Positions 14,660 through 27,689 are shown, counted from the first letter of the stretch. The stretch: DNA of 64,000 bases from Epiperipatus broadwayi (GCA_028023455.1 JAQFVV010000319.1:868001-932000), one strand, 5' to 3'. The notes: generated by a model from the sequence alone, not told the origin. Translations and numbers: made by a program.

Positions 14660-16030
14660 GGATTTTTAGGAATATCTAGACCCATGATCCATCCTATCTT
14701 AAGAATGCTTTAATTGTTCCAATTTTTAAAAACAAAAACAATAGACAAGATTGCAGTTATTAAGGAATATCATTACTATTTCTTATAGCAAAAGTACATT
14801 CAAGAATTTTGTTGTCTAGATTACCTTTAGTTATAAATCAATAATTACCAGGAATTTAATGTGTTTTTAGGGAATCAAAAACATTATTGATATGATTTTT
14901 GTTGCCAGACAATTGCAAGAAAAGCTGTTAAACAAAGAAATGTTTTATACATCGCTTGGTCAAGGCATTTGATTCAAATACTAGGACAGATTAATGGCAT
15001 TGTTTGAAGTTAGTTGATTCGTTACGAAGTACATATTCATATTATACAGCTTCAACATGAATCAGAGGAAGTATTATTCCTACAGGTGGAAATAGGAGGA
15101 GATTGGTCCAAGCTTGGTTTCAACTTTTAGGACAACAGTTTTTGGAAGTGTTTCTAGATAGATTAATTAGACACGGATTGATATAGCATAAATCAATGAT
15201 GTGTAAAATTTTGAATCTGTTAAAAAAACTTCAACTTCTTGGATTCTGTATTTCCAGTATAGTGATAATTGGACTACTATTTCAGTTCAAAAAAGACCTT
15301 CAGGATTTCATTTATGGTTTAAATGCAACTTATAAAGATTTAGGTTATTAATTAATATTCAAAAAATTCAAGTTCTTTACCAGCCATTATCGGAAGAAGA
15401 ATTTTCAGCAGAGTTAAGTTTGGATGGTCATCATTTTGGGAATGCTTCTGCTTTTAACAATGTAAAGGTTAAGTGTTTCATCTTAACAAGATAACTATTG
15501 TAATAAAGCTGTGTATAAATCTGTTATTTTACGTAATTTATTGTATGGATTCGAATCTTGGATGTATATTGATACAATTATAAAGACACCAGAAAAGGTT
15601 CATTTAATGATCCTCTAAAATTTAAAAAAATACTTTGGCAATATCCTAAAACTAATCACTATGTTCTTCAGGTTGCAGCATGGGAATCCACAATTGTAAA
15701 TTGGCATCTTCATTGTATTGGACATGGAAAACGACCTAATAAAGTGTTTCATAGCAAACTTGAATATCGGTTTGGTTATAAAGATTATCAAAGACATTTT
15801 AAAGAACTGCGGTGTCTGGCAGAGAAGAGCGCTACAATTAGACATGGTATTAAGATATTTTAGAAAGAAAAGTTTTCTGCAGAGGAAATTAAAAAAAAAC
15901 ATTGTAAAATAACAAGAAAACAGAAAAGTGGATCAGCATGTTCTATATGTGGACATATTTATGGTTCACAGATTACTGCAAAATTCATTGTTAGATGTTT
16001 TCTCCGTTCATGTTTGGGGTGGGTGAAATG
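14660..16030 (+). pseudogene. Decayed non-LTR retrotransposon: RT palm to C-terminal zinc knuckle
   Basis: No long ORF survives, but translated fragments in changing frames follow the order of a widespread animal LINE. LIVPIFKNKNN and then YHYYFL (14711-14785) match the start of the RT fingers. IDMIFVARQLQEKL is near 14890 and LVKAFDSNTRTD near 14955 (palm motif with the catalytic Asp of AFD). RLLINIQKIQVLYQP follows near 15340 (the post-catalytic IN..KT motif). KSATIRHGIKIF is near 15825. CSICGHIYGSQ near 15935 is the first Cys pair of the C-terminal zinc finger. The YADD-equivalent segment is not readable. In intact relatives this ORF encodes endonuclease, RT and a C-terminal finger. Here there are at least ten stops or shifts. 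The exact clade is uncertain (CR1/I/RTE-like). Confidence 0.7.
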
Positions 16031-16599
16031 TCTACACTCTTTTTTAAGTGGCTGTTTATTGATATTATAAATGATACATTATTTGGGTACATATGTGTAA
16101 GATTTATGGGACTAATATACTGATATTTCGGCTAAATCACACAGTCCCATCAACTGGCTAATGAATATTCTAAAATCATTTGTAAAGGTGTTATAAGGAC
16201 TGAAGTTTAACATGATTGAAAGTTCCGACAATAGAAAAAGAGGTATAAACATTTTTATAAAAATAAATAGCAGAAATTATTCAGGTTAATGTGTTTTTAA
16301 AAAAATTCTTACCCATATAAAGGAGTTTACATGTACCATCACGGTTGTCTTATCTTATTTACTTTATTTATTAGTTGATCTATTATCTTTTCAAACTGTT
16401 ACAATTTTATTTTGCTCGTTTTCTATATCATTTCTTTCTACTAGGTGAACTTTCTAGACTCTCCTCCATTTTATGTCTACGCTTACATTTTAACCTATAT
16501 TTTGCAATCTTTGCTTATTCAATAGACCACATTTCCTAGTCTTAGTTTTCATCTATTTATATACTAAAATTTACAACAGCTCATGGATTAGCTTATACT

Positions 16600-17600
16600 A
16601 CTCATCTAATTATATTGTTAAAAGAATTTCCCAAAATTGAAATTTTATTTATATCTTTTCAAATTTACTGAACATTAATATTAGCCCCAGCATTTGAATA
16701 TAACATATTCTGCTCAATATTTGATTCCATTTATTTGCAGACGATGATGGCTTGAACAATATAAATTTAAATTTCATTGGCGATGTGATAGTAAAAAGGG
16801 TATTCTCACAAATGTGGTGATAAATTATAAACGGTTCTGGCACTGTGGATACAAAGTGGAACAAATGAATATTGAGTGATGAATAAAATTTATTGTAGGA
16901 GCAACTGAAAAGTAATGAACAAAACTAATATTAATAGTCGCAGGGGAAGACTATGAAGAGATTATCATAGGATGCTTAAATATTATTGATGTTTATAGAA
17001 AACTAAAATATTTTTTTAATTATAATTTGATTAATATTAAAACACGACCATTGTTGATATTTGATATTTAATATATCAATGGTTTTAGGTTTGTTGTAAA
17101 GTCAGAATAGAGCGTCATTCCATAATAAATATATACTACTAAAAGTATATTCCAAAGAATAACATTTAAATATAATTTAATGTAAGGTTACTCAGAAAGT
17201 TTAAATTTGAATTGGTGATAAGAGAGAGGAACATATATCATTAATTACATTTTACATATTAAATATGAATTTAATGATATGAAACTGATATTATTGTGGA
17301 AGTTTAAAGTTTAAAAAAATTGTATATTAACCTGTTGTGACGGAGGTGGTTGTAGAAGTTTCTACAATAAACAATAAACAAAATAAAAGTATAAACAAGT
17401 TTACATATACCTTATATACATCAATAAAAATACGAGTATATATTATGATAATGTTAGTGTAAGCTTGTAATAATTTTAGAAAATAACAATTGAGAAACAA
17501 TTTTTGTCATTTAACAAATGACAATATTTGAAAGTAATTTGAGTACAAATAAACATTAATTATTGTTAAGAGTGACAAAAAAATATACGTATTCTCTATT
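16600..17600. repeat. Paralogous ~1-kb segment, copy A
   Basis: This segment aligns along its length with 48625-49600. Examples are tttactgaacattaatatta near 16668 against tttactgaatattaatatta near 48684, and attccataataaatatatac near 17118 against the same string near 49119. It shows roughly 20% divergence and many indels. It contains an exon-like 30-mer at 17332-17361. The segment does not resemble a transposon end to end and has no terminal repeats, so a duplicated intron-exon unit of a host gene is plausible. Confidence 0.65.
17332..17361 (-). CDS. Candidate 30-nt micro-exon (copy A)
   Basis: On the minus strand a pyrimidine-rich stretch ending tttattgtag is followed by exactly 30 bases and then the donor-like gttaat. 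The 30-mer shares 25 of 30 bases with 49336-49365. Its length is a multiple of three and all three frames are open. It reads TSTTTSVTT if the first two bases complete a codon split across the intron, KLLQPPPSQQ in phase 0 and NFYNHLRHN in the remaining phase. Only the splice signals and the conservation support it. No gene identity can be given. Confidence 0.4.
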
Positions 17601-17606
17601 TGAAGA

Positions 17607-17641
<35 letters not shown>

Positions 17642-17662
17642 CTTTTTAATATATATATATAT

Positions 17663-19186
17663 TGTAACGGGAATTAATATCCTTAATTCAGCCTTTACAA
17701 CTTTCACTTTTTAATTTTTTAAACTTTTCTAATTATTTATTCTAATTTTATAAAACCATATTATTTTACAAAAAGACCTTTTTAAAAAACCCGCTACTCA
17801 ATCAGGAGAGTAAATGTGATTATTACTTAAATATGAATCACACACCCGGTCAGACTGCGATTTAATAAAATATTAAACCGACAGTCATTTTTCCAGAACG
17901 AAGTAGTTCCCCGGCTACATAAAACATTCCATGGGAAAATTTATAACGGGTTTAAAACCCAGGGCACCATCTAATAATCAGATTAGAATCCATGAGATGT
18001 CACCAACACGTTTCAAGCACTTGACCCATGGCTAGTTCTTCACATGATACTGGCTGCACATTTGATTATGAATGGAGAGAGAGAAAGTGGAAAAAACAAC
18101 ATTAATAATTTTAAACATAATTTATTCTAAAAAATAATAGTAATTATGAATGCAATAATAATAAGACATAATTAAAATGTAAACACATAAGAAATATTAC
18201 ACATTTAACAAATTTTGCATGTTTATTTTAACGAGTAAGATTTAAAAGTTTTATTCTGATATTTACCTAGGATTTATAGCGCTAGTTTTGAACTTTATTT
18301 GTCATTTCAACATTGTCTTTGTAGCGGTTCTATTAGTCTTTAATTTCCATGGTAGGTATCATAGTTCCTGGATTGTTTTGTAGGTGTAGTTGGGTTGTAG
18401 TTGGGTGATCATCCCTTTTGTCCTGGATCTGGTTAGTTTTATGGTCCTGGAATTAGTATTTCTAACTGAAAGAGCTTCTTGTGGTCGCAAAACGAGTCAG
18501 AGTAATTTGTTATGGCATTTTGCTAAATGGCACATGGGAGAAGAATGGAGTAAAGGACCAAACATAACGTTCGGTTCTAGCCAATTTTCTTTTTAATCAG
18601 GCTTGAAATTAACTTAATTCAAACTTAACAACTCTGGCTGAACTCAAAAACTGACTGAAACTTATCTAGAAATTTAACACTGAACTGAAAAAAATAGATA
18701 ATGTGTGCCTTTTATATTACTCTGACCCCACCTTTGCTCGAGTTTTCACCCTGTTATCAATACATCTTACCTCTTAAAAAATTTTAATTATAATTTTTAT
18801 TTCTTTACTTTCTGTTTTTTTAATTTTAATTACAGAGATTAGAATTAGTTGAACTAATCAGTCTGGAATTTTAATCTCCCACCTGATTAATTTTGTACAA
18901 ACTATTTTCACTAATCATAAACTTTTTATTTTTATTTTAATTAAAAACACTTTTTTGTTCTTAAAAAATATCTTTGTCAGATAATAAAAGAAAGACTAGT
19001 TATAATTATTAGTTTCTAACTTATCTCTAAATTTCCCCCATATTTTAACTCCTGTATTTTTAAGCTATTGATTCTGATATATTTTTTAAAAAAATTATAT
19101 TTTTTTAATAAATAAAAAACAAGTGAACTATGTAACTCGTATATACACACACCACTGCGCAACGCTTGTACATACATACTATTACA
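17663..19186 (-). mobile_element. Solo-LTR-like unit (TGTAACGGG...ATTACA)
   Basis: This 1524-bp block begins TGTAACGGG directly after an ATATAT tract and ends ATTACA directly before another. It is related to 39233-40935: both share tttacctaggattt at about the same position and a similar start. On the minus strand an aatataaaagg box lies near 18706-18716, suggesting that the LTR reads leftward. The ORF 18390-18596 has no recognisable content. Confidence 0.6.
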
Positions 19187-19194
19187 ATATATAT

Positions 19195-20470
19195 TGTACC
19201 CTTTTGTTTAGGTTAGAATGGATTATTTCTAACAATTTACTAGAAAATTTTAAATTTTAAAGTTAAGTAAGAGATGATGTGTGTTATGTGTTGATGATCT
19301 TTGAATAATTTAGTTAAAGCAAGTAAAATAATCGATGTATAATATTGTGTTGGTATTTGTAAGGAAGTAGCTAGCTAAAAATCATTATAAGATTGTATGA
19401 TTGGAAGAACTGGCTAGAATAAATATTGATTTAATAAGTCTTATAGATAAATTATTAAGGTAAATTTTAAAAGTAATATTTTAAAGTTAAACGAATAGAT
19501 TATTTAATAATAATAATTGTATTTAATGGTTATATGTTAAATTATTTAATTAAAAATAATAATGTAGGAGAAAAATGTATTTTTGGTCTTATAATGTTAA
19601 AATACTTATTTTAAAATTGTGCTATGATATTGACTTATGTAATATTTTATAAATTAAAATATTTATTTTAGTTTTCTTTAAATTACTAGCGTCTCATTTA
19701 GTTTTATAAATCATGTGATATAGAATATTCACACCTGTGTTGAAAATAAAATGATGTCATCTGTTATAAATATTAGATTAAGTTTTTTAAAAATAAATAT
19801 AATAGATGAAATTAGATTTATGTTTTGTGCTGAAAATAAATACGTTAGGTTTAAAATAAAGGTAGAAATGATAATGAATATTAAAATATGATTTTTAAAA
19901 GTTATTTTGAAGTACTTAGTGAGTGTAAATGAAATGTGAAAATTAATTAGGAATTGAATAATATAATAAAAATAAATATTTAATAAATTATTATTAGTTT
20001 TAACTTTAACCTGGCTTTCGATTCCTGGTATTGTGAAGCAAGCATTGTTGAAATTGACCAATGAAAACGTGTATTTTGGACAGCTATAAAAGAGTTGTGC
20101 AGGAATTCCAGGGTCACTGTTATCCTATCATAACGTGATACCACCGTCAGGGTTTCTACAACCTCGGTAAATTAATTAATAGCTTAATAGTCAATTTTTT
20201 TTTTAAATTCTAAAAGTACAGTAATTTATTATTATAAGATAGTGATATGGAAACGAGTGGCTAAAATTAAATAATTCTTGCTAGCTGATCCGTTTTTATT
20301 CAATTTATCATCAACTTAGACATGGAGGAGTCATCAGTGAACTTAAATTTATGTAGGAAAATATCAAATTATTATTGTTTTATGAGGCACATAATATTGC
20401 CTATGTTAAGCATTCATGCTGACATAATAGTCAATTTAATAGACATAACTTTAAGGAAAAGATTCAAATA
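19195..20470 (+). mobile_element. LTR-like repeat (copy 2), cut by Ty3 provirus
   Basis: It starts TGTACCCTTTTG after ATATATAT and is homologous to 1926-3058 plus 9411-9660. It carries CCAAT and TATA and then an ORF from 20322, MEESSVNLNLCRKISNYY followed by C-FMRHII, whose counterpart in copy 1 keeps NLNLC and NYY. A donor-like site (cctcg/gtaaat, near 20165) lies between the TATA box and this ORF, so the transcript may be spliced. The copy stops at 20470 where the provirus begins. Confidence 0.5.
20058..20115 (+). promoter_or_regulatory. CCAAT + TATA promoter in LTR-like copy 2
   Basis: CCAAT is at 20058-20062 and gctataaaag at 20083-20092. Both are conserved in position with 2890-2924 of copy 1 even though the surrounding sequence has diverged. 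Confidence 0.55.
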
Positions 20471-21090
20471 TGCAAGTTCAAATAACTTTAAGGCATATGT
20501 GCCGATAAATAATTATTCATACAAAAATAATAAATAAGTATCCTCGTGAAAATAAAGATTTAGGACCGGTAAGAAGGTATCTCATTTGCCAGCTCAGCAT
20601 ACTCTTATACTCATTTAAAAGAATGGGGATCAAAAAACTCGCATAACTAATTAATATGAGGGTTAGAGAAAGTAAATGATAAAAAAAAAATAAATATATG
20701 GCAGTAGTCACTTTAGAATTATAATGTCTTTTATTAACCCAATATTCCCTACCATTTATAACATAAATATAAAATCAAAGTTCCCAAATTGAATAAATAT
20801 ATAATGAAAATCATACAATACATAAATCATTTTATAAACAAATTATAAGCATATGGAAATACTTGTCGAAATAATTGTTAAACTAAATAAAGGAAATTTC
20901 TTTCTTAATAATAAAAGTATATTAAATAATTAATATGGGAGAGATAGTGCTCTGTGGATTATAAACTCACACGTGTGTAAAGCAAATAAAGAAAAAATAG
21001 TGTTACATACAAGATATATTGGTTTGTGTACTTACATAAACATATTTATGAAGTGGGTATTAACTTGTTATAAAATAAACACACACATAC

Positions 21091-24000
21091 TGTGCCAGTC
21101 AAAACATGTTTATCCATCTAACACGAGCTGGAACTCACAAAATGTACTTCAAACTCAGTCAAACCCGAGATTTAGGTCAGGGACCAGCCTGGATTCGAAC
21201 CCACTCTTCAAGCACCAGATCTAACACCCAATGGATAACATAACAATGGTAGCACACGAGATTTAATTCTTCATCTGGCCCACTAGCAAATCGGAGAAAA
21301 CAATAAGACTCATGGACTTAAACATATATATAAACGTAAATACTAGACATTCCACGGATAAAATCTAACATATTTAAATAATAGGGGCTTTACTAATGAA
21401 TACTTATGGGCAAATAGTGAATTGGATTGATTTAATAATGAGACAGAAACTGATATATGATGAATTAAAATATATTTATTGACAATTGTTGTTGGCAAAT
21501 GCACACAGGCATTTTATTTATAAAGTAACATTACTCTAGGCCAATAATTGATACGTTGGCTATTATTTAATTGCTCCAATATTATTTAATGGAAAAAAAT
21601 ACCCTACTATATAACTAATCACTACATTAACTTTTACCAGTTATGCCCTTTCATCATTAGTTCAAGTGGCTATTGTACGTGAAATCAAACCAAGTCTGGA
21701 GTGAAGCTTAATAATCCGTCTTAATTATAATAAATTTATATTAACTATGGACTTTTAAAGCATCCCAGATAGCTTGAGATCGAACGGGTTTTCAAGATTG
21801 CTTCGGATCAATGCCGAAGACTGCATATTAGAGAGGAAAAAGTTGGCTATAACGATTTTACTAATACGCTAGGCACAAGTAAAGTATAATAATAAAGTGA
21901 CTCTGCGGATGGAAGAATAGTTTTAGGGTTTTTGTGACAAACAACGGTTTACCCAAGAACCGGTCATCATACTGCTAATGGGGAACCTTTATTTGGTTCA
22001 TAGGCGGGGGACTTACGTGCTAATCTGGCCTGTAGCTCAGACTTCGCTACTGCAATACCCATAAGAGAAGATGTGCTGGCAACGCCGTGGCTCCATCTTA
22101 AATATAAAACAGCACAACGAAAAAATATTAATAAGTTCCACATCCGCCAAGCCGAAGGATATTATAAATTAAAGATCATATATTAAATGAACACTAGATC
22201 ATCAACTTGATCAAAAGAGCCAACTCTTCTGTAGCATGAGAAATATGATATGCTACTGACAGGAATGTATATACAAACTTTACTTTATCCCATTCAAACT
22301 CTCTTAAAAGGTGGAAAAGTATATTTAATAAGGGACTTACGAATACTTAACTAAAAAATATACTTATAATTACACTCCAGGCTAGTTTAATCTTTAGTAA
22401 CATAATAAATAAAGGTTGAGAAGCCACATTTTATATTTATATTAATTAATTTACTAAATGACAAAAATATGAATTTGGGTTTCGAAACAGCGCACAAAAT
22501 GACGCTATATAAATAATTTAAATTTATATGTATGAAAACATATTCTATAATTAAATGCACGCCATTTCGAAACATAAGCACAACTAATAATAATTAAAAA
22601 TAAGCAAAAGAAAAGCAAAATATAACTGCAGTGATTAAATTATATAGCAAAACATTAATTAACACAGAAATTTACAAAAGTATTTCATATTATAGAATTT
22701 AAAATATTTTAGGAAACAATTTAGACAGTTTACACTATTGTATTAGCAAAAAGTATTTCATTTAAATATTATTTCAAAAACAATTTAGATAGAAATTTCA
22801 ATAATATGGTTAGCTAACCTGTTTTGAAGAAATAATGAATGTTTTTGAAATGCACACAGAGCTCTGCGATTTTAAATAATACTAAATTAGTTCTGTAGCT
22901 AAGGAGAGATTCGAGCCGGAAACGAAGGTGACTTCTTTGGCGGCTTATGGCATCTTTAATTTAGTTGGGAGACGATTTTTAAAATAGTGTTTGTTTAGCT
23001 GGATTGAAATCGGAACGAAGGCAAATAAATTATTTTTACGGCTTATGGTATCTTCAAATTTAGTTGGTGTAAGCTTGGTTGTTCCTTTGGCATTTGATGG
23101 ATTGAACTAGGCATTCCATCACGGGAAAGCAGCAAAATTTTGCCTGACTTTAGCCAGACATGTTAAGGTTGAACAATAATAAAACTTCTCCTGTTGACTC
23201 TCTTCAAAAGTAAGATGGATTCTCCTTCCCACTTAAAATAAGGCCTATTTATATCCTTCTACTAAACTTTAACACCTTTCTAAAATTTTGTAAACCTCGG
23301 GACCAATTGACTTTTAATTAAAGCAAAATAATATAATTCAATTTCTACAACAACTGATAAAATCTCTGAGGTGTTATATTTAATTTCGTTAAAAAAAATG
23401 TATCAAAATATATAAACTATATAATTTGATTCATTTTCATTAATTAAATTCCTTTTCAGGTGTTATTACTTAGCAGAAGGAATGGTATTCTGATTTAATG
23501 AAAAAGTCTTTTGTTGCAAACAAAAATCAATCAGAAAACAGATTTTACTTTTTTCCCCGGGTGGGTCACTAATTGATATCCTGTTTACAAAAATTCTCAT
23601 TTTTAATTGCGAACAGATAATTCTTATTTTATAAAACTAAATAACTTTCAACATATTTGTTTATTAAAAAAAAAAGCAAATTTAAAGAAAATACTTGTTT
23701 CAACTATATATGTAAAACATTAAATCAGAAAACCATTAAATAAATCAAAGAAAACATTTACATTACTTTTATTTAAACTTAAATATATATGAATCATTTT
23801 GCCGTTATTCCAAGGTTTAAATTATCCATCCACATACGAATATAATAGCGAATATAATTAAAAATTGACTGAAAATTTATAAAACATTTTATAATAATTT
23901 ATGAGCATTTCTCCACTATAATTTTATCAAACCTGTCTAATTATAGCGTGTTTTCGTAATTAAATGGATGATGCAATTTAAGCGGCCATTATAGCAAAGT

Positions 24001-24132
24001 TTTCCCGCTCGACTTATATATAACATTTTTACATATGACATTTTTACATTTAAGATAGGTTCGAAACTAGTTCGGATGAGTAGGTCATTAGGTTGATGGT
24101 GAAACGGAAAGGGATTGGAGATTTCCGTTTCA
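21091..24132. mobile_element. Nested TG...CA insertion (solo-LTR-like, 3.04 kb)
   Basis: The other LTR reads cacacatac/aaaaaataatag without a break. Here the same junction is opened by 3042 bp beginning TGTGCCAGTC and ending CCGTTTCA, with ATAC repeated on both sides (21087-21090 and 24133-24136), a 4-bp target duplication. The TG...CA ends, the short duplication and the lack of coding capacity suggest a solo LTR of another family. Inside, a roughly 70-bp motif (attcgagccggaaacgaagg near 22910 and tgaaatcggaacgaaggcaa near 23005) is repeated in tandem. Confidence 0.7.
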
Positions 24133-24774
24133 ATACAAAAAATAATAGTATAGCCAACAAAGTTTGTAGGCTTCATTTTTCTATGGGATTTGAGTGGGCA
24201 GTCGATCTGTTCATCGACTGCAACAAGGGATGGACTTGATGGTGGTACAAGTTCGTAAAATTAGTCATCATCACTTTTGGTGTTTGGTGAAATCGGCTTT
24301 TCCATTATGTTGGGATGGCAGTAGCAGAGCTGGACGGATGCACTGAAGTTGGCTTCTACTCCATAATCATTTTATATGCAGGCAAATGCTTGATTGGCAT
24401 CTTTAAGTTGGAGAGACAGATATTAAATGGGATATTAAACACTATAGATCATCCTTTCTTGTTTTAAGAATCCTAGGTTAACTGCAGTCTTTGATTGCAT
24501 GTTGTAGTTAAGCTTTCATCAGAATCAACTGACTGGTTAACTGTTAGATTATTTGAATGATGGCTTGGATTAATGTCTGTTGATTTATAATGACGGAATG
24601 AGTATTATTTCTTTTTCTTTTGATTAGAATAAATCTTCGGCTTATATTCTATCAGAATCAGCATGATTAAAAATTTTGCACAGCTTCACATGTTTCCAGA
24701 ATAGCATTAACTTCCCAAAATTAGAAATAGGCTCCCAGTAAGATTTGCCTTTTTAACAGCAAGACAAAAGTGAA

Positions 24775-24890
24775 CTGCTCTCTTTGAAAAGTAAATTGCT
24801 CTCCTCAAAAAGTAATGGTAAACTGCTCTCTTCGAAAAAGCAAAGGTGAACTTCTCTCTTTGAAAAGCAAAGATAAACGGCACTCTGGCA
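24775..24890. repeat. Minisatellite in 3' LTR (~30-bp unit)
   Basis: Roughly five degenerate copies of a unit like gtgaactgctctctttgaaa plus aagcaaa. The partner array at 31797-31938 in the other LTR has about six. The minus-strand ORFs seen here are by-products of the repeat. Confidence 0.75.
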
Positions 24891-25064
24891 ACTTCAGAAC
24901 AGATATCCCACCTCAATAACATCTCAATTCAGGTATCCCCTCCATGATACAAAAATTAAATAGTCCTTATTAATTGGTTTTAGTTTTACTAATTGATTTG
25001 GCCAATTCTTAAAACATTCCAATGTAATCGCCCAAGTGATCTCTAAAAATTTCATTTCCAATTA

Positions 25065-25080
25065 GTTTTATTTATATCCA
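25065..25080 (-). promoter_or_regulatory. TATA box of the Ty3 LTR (3' copy)
   Basis: On the minus strand this reads ggatataaataaaac followed by taattgg, and the same box occurs at 32119-32132 in the 5' LTR. It would place transcription start about 30 bp further left. Confidence 0.45.
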
Positions 25081-25797
25081 TTCAGATCACAATTAAGAAA
25101 TGATAACACCTTTTTACTTTTGATTAATTATGTTATCAGAATGAAAGTTTTATTTGTTTTAACAAAAAAAATGTTTTACATAACTTGAACATTCCCCTCT
25201 CCATGCATTATCACAAGGTTAATTAAACTCTTTTGTCCAGTTAAAATTATTTTAGAGTGACTTGAAGCCAGATTGCCTTTAGGCTTTTTCTAAATTTAAG
25301 ACAATGGCCCCCCTCCCTTTCTCAAGTGCAACTGAAGAGAAAAATATCCATTAAAACTCCATTTTTGAAATTATTTTTAAATATTTGAACAGTATGTTAA
25401 ATTCTCACTTTTACATTGATTGTCAGCACTCACAAAAAATAAATAAATACGTACTGACAAATTGTAAATACACGTGTTAGCATTTCTTTTTAACAAACAA
25501 AACAAAAATCTTCAAAATTATAATTACATTTTGGAGTTTGTTCTTTCCTTAAAAAAATAATAAGAAATAAACAAAAATCAAATTTACAAATGCATATTTC
25601 TAAGCCTTTAAATATTGGCTTTAAACATATGTGTGTGTGAGTTTATATTATTGCCACAGTTCTCTCTCTCAATTTATAATGAATATTGATTATGTTAATT
25701 GTATAACCCTCCTTCTTTAATGGCTATTTAAATATTTTAGACCATTTATTCATTTAGCCTTAGCTTGTGCTTGTCGACATCAAATGTGCCTGAAACA

Positions 25798-25815
25798 ATA
25801 CCGCTTTCCAACATG
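25798..25815 (-). promoter_or_regulatory. Candidate polypurine tract beside 3' LTR
   Basis: On the minus strand ttggaaagcggtat directly precedes the LTR start tgtttcagg. The purine run ggaaagcgg is short but in the expected place for plus-strand priming. Confidence 0.4.
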
Positions 25816-25886
25816 AGACATTTAAATGAAGTTGATCATTTAATGTCTTTCTTATTAATCTTTTTTTTCTTCAAAAACTTAAAATT

Positions 25887-26963
25887 TTATACTATGGGTT
25901 TCAAGGCTCTCACATTGTAAGTGCTCTTGATCCCTTGCTCTGTCTTAATTTGGAAAGCATTATTTCCTTTGCATTCCACAATTTTGAATGGACCTTCATA
26001 AAGGTTACAGAATTTTTTAAATCGAAATTTCTCCAGTATATTTACATGGGGAGTTCTTACTATAACTCTATCCCCTATTTTTAATTGATGCTTTGATGCA
26101 CCCTTCCATTTCTTTCTCATAGTGCTCATATGCTGCATTCAGGCATAATACTTTTTTCTGTCTGTTTCCATGTCCACAGTTTCACCTGTACCTTTGGGTA
26201 ATTTTATCTTAAACAACTTAGGGGCTGGTTTTCTGAAATGAAGGCGCCTTGGAGATAATCCTGTGGATTTTCTAACAGACCAATTAATAAAGTTGAGTAC
26301 TCGAGGTAACTGCTTGACCCACCCTCTATGGTTGTCTGGTATATAAGTATGAAATAGTCTTCCTAGCTCCTGCATAACCTGCTCGCAGGGGTTTGACTGA
26401 GGATTGCAGATGGAGGTGAGTGTAGGTTTGATTCCCAATTTATTTGTCCACTGTTTTCATTTTTCTGATATGAAAGATGTCCCATGATCCGATAAAATGG
26501 TCTGAGGTTTCCTGATCCACAGAAAATGCAAGGACAGCAGTACTTTAATAGTTTTTTGGGTAGTAGTCCTAGATAATGGATAAGCAGTCACAAATTTGGA
26601 GAAAAAGTCATACACCACCAACAAGTATCTTTTCCGATTGAAGGGTGGCAGAGGACCATAAAAATTGATGACCATTATCTCCCTTGAGTTTTGAGGAATA
26701 ATCGACTCCATGGGGTTCACATAACTTTTGTTGGGTGGTTTTACCCTCTGGCAGATTTCATACTTGTTCTTCACATACATTATATCCCAGTCCATCCGTG
26801 GCCAATAAAACCAGTGCCTGAGGCAATATTCTGTTTTTGGGGTTCTGTATTGCTCATATAAACAATGTATATATTGAATGAGAGAATGCCTCATCTTCAT
26901 TGGTACCATGACCCTCCATTCATTTTTTCCTTCTTGAATTTGATAATGCAATATTTCCTCCAC
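25887..26963 (-). pseudogene. Integrase of the Ty3 provirus
   Basis: One reading frame with two in-frame stops (TGA near 26454, another near 26140) covers the whole integrase. N-terminal zinc region: IHCLYEQYRTPKTEYC and later YEICQRVK, in which the usual first Cys of the CxxC pair is Tyr. Catalytic core: INFYGPLPPFNRKRY, where the first acidic residue expected before FYGPLPP is Asn. ILSDHGTSF carries the second Asp and SNPCEQVMQELGRLF the Glu. C-terminal part: DRVIVRTPHVNILEKFRFKK then YEGPFKIVE, a typical GPY/F module (here as GPF). Family role: inserts the cDNA into chromosomes. No chromodomain is seen after the GPF module. The lost Asp and Cys and the stops indicate inactivity. Confidence 0.85.
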
Positions 26964-26972
26964 CAGTTTGTA

Positions 26973-27673
26973 TCATTGCATGGTCCTTTTGGGTATTGAA
27001 TCATCTCTTAGGGTTTCATCCTGACACTGCATTATAATTTGATTTAAACCTGCCTCATCTTGTTGCTCTACAGCTATCTGAGCCAGTTCATGCTCTATGG
27101 ATTCATCCACACATAAGATCATGTTCTTCATGTATGCTTGGTCCACATTTAAGTGCCTTTGCTGGAGAGGCATGGGATGGTGACTTAAAGTATCAGCAAC
27201 TACATTTTTAGCCCCTTTGCAGTACTGAACCACATAATTGAACTCTTGGAGGAACAGATTCCATCTCACAATGTGGCTGTTAGTGAGGTAACTATGGTTG
27301 AGGAACTCTAAACTCTTGTAGTCGGTGATCACCACCACTTCAGATCCCAATAACATGGGCTGGAAATCCTGGAAAGTCATACAATGGCTAGAGCCTCCTT
27401 CTCTGTGACAGTGTAATTGATTTCAGGCCCATTCAATAAACAGCTTATAAAATACAACACCCCTATTCTCTGATCCAGTTGGATCTGAGATAGGGTGACA
27501 CCCAGCCCATAGCCACTACTATCAGTTTGGAGTAAAAATGGTTTGCCAAAGTCTGGGTATGCAAGCACCACCTGTTTTATGAAGCTCATCTTGACCCCTT
27601 CGAAGGCTTCCTCTTTATTTGCAATACAGTTCCATCTCATTTCCTTTCTGAGCAGCTTAAAAAAAGATTCCAT
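26973..27673 (-). pseudogene. RNase H / RT connection of the Ty3 provirus
   Basis: Two ORFs in different frames (27377-27673 and 26973-27380) join at a frameshift near 27380. The first ends with the RNase H N-terminus: PFLLQTDSSGYGLGVTLSQI holds the first catalytic Asp and TEKEALAIV the Glu. The second continues VVVITDYKSLEFL (third acidic site) and VVADTLSHHP (the D..LSR-like end). The tail after that joins the integrase frame across a stop near 26970. Role in the family: degrades RNA in the RNA-DNA hybrid. Confidence 0.8.
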
Positions 27674-27689
27674 TTGGTCGGCAAATTTT

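Larger units (their letters stand above)
20471..25797 (-). repeat. 3' LTR of the Ty3 provirus (carries a nested insertion)
   Basis: Direct-repeat partner of 30578-39218. It is continuous except for the 3.04-kb block at 21091-24132. The reading direction of the element makes this the 3' LTR. The sequence between 24137 and 25797 matches 31165-32475 plus 38840-39218 base for base over long runs. Confidence 0.9.

Noticed and set aside
18390-18596. ORF with Trp/Cys-rich sequence (MGCSWVIIPFV...)
   Set aside because: It lies inside a solo-LTR-like unit, has no counterpart in the related unit at 39.2-40.9 kb, and no recognisable domain.
21170-21235. tRNA-like text (minus-strand gggttcgaatcca) and similar B-box motifs near 6305, 39239 and 45763
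   Set aside because: No cloverleaf could be formed and no A box at the proper distance. At best degraded SINE fragments.
24707-24922. Minus-strand ORFs with repeated Phe/Leu/Ser blocks (also 31780-31962)
   Set aside because: By-products of the LTR minisatellite. The two LTR copies read different proteins.
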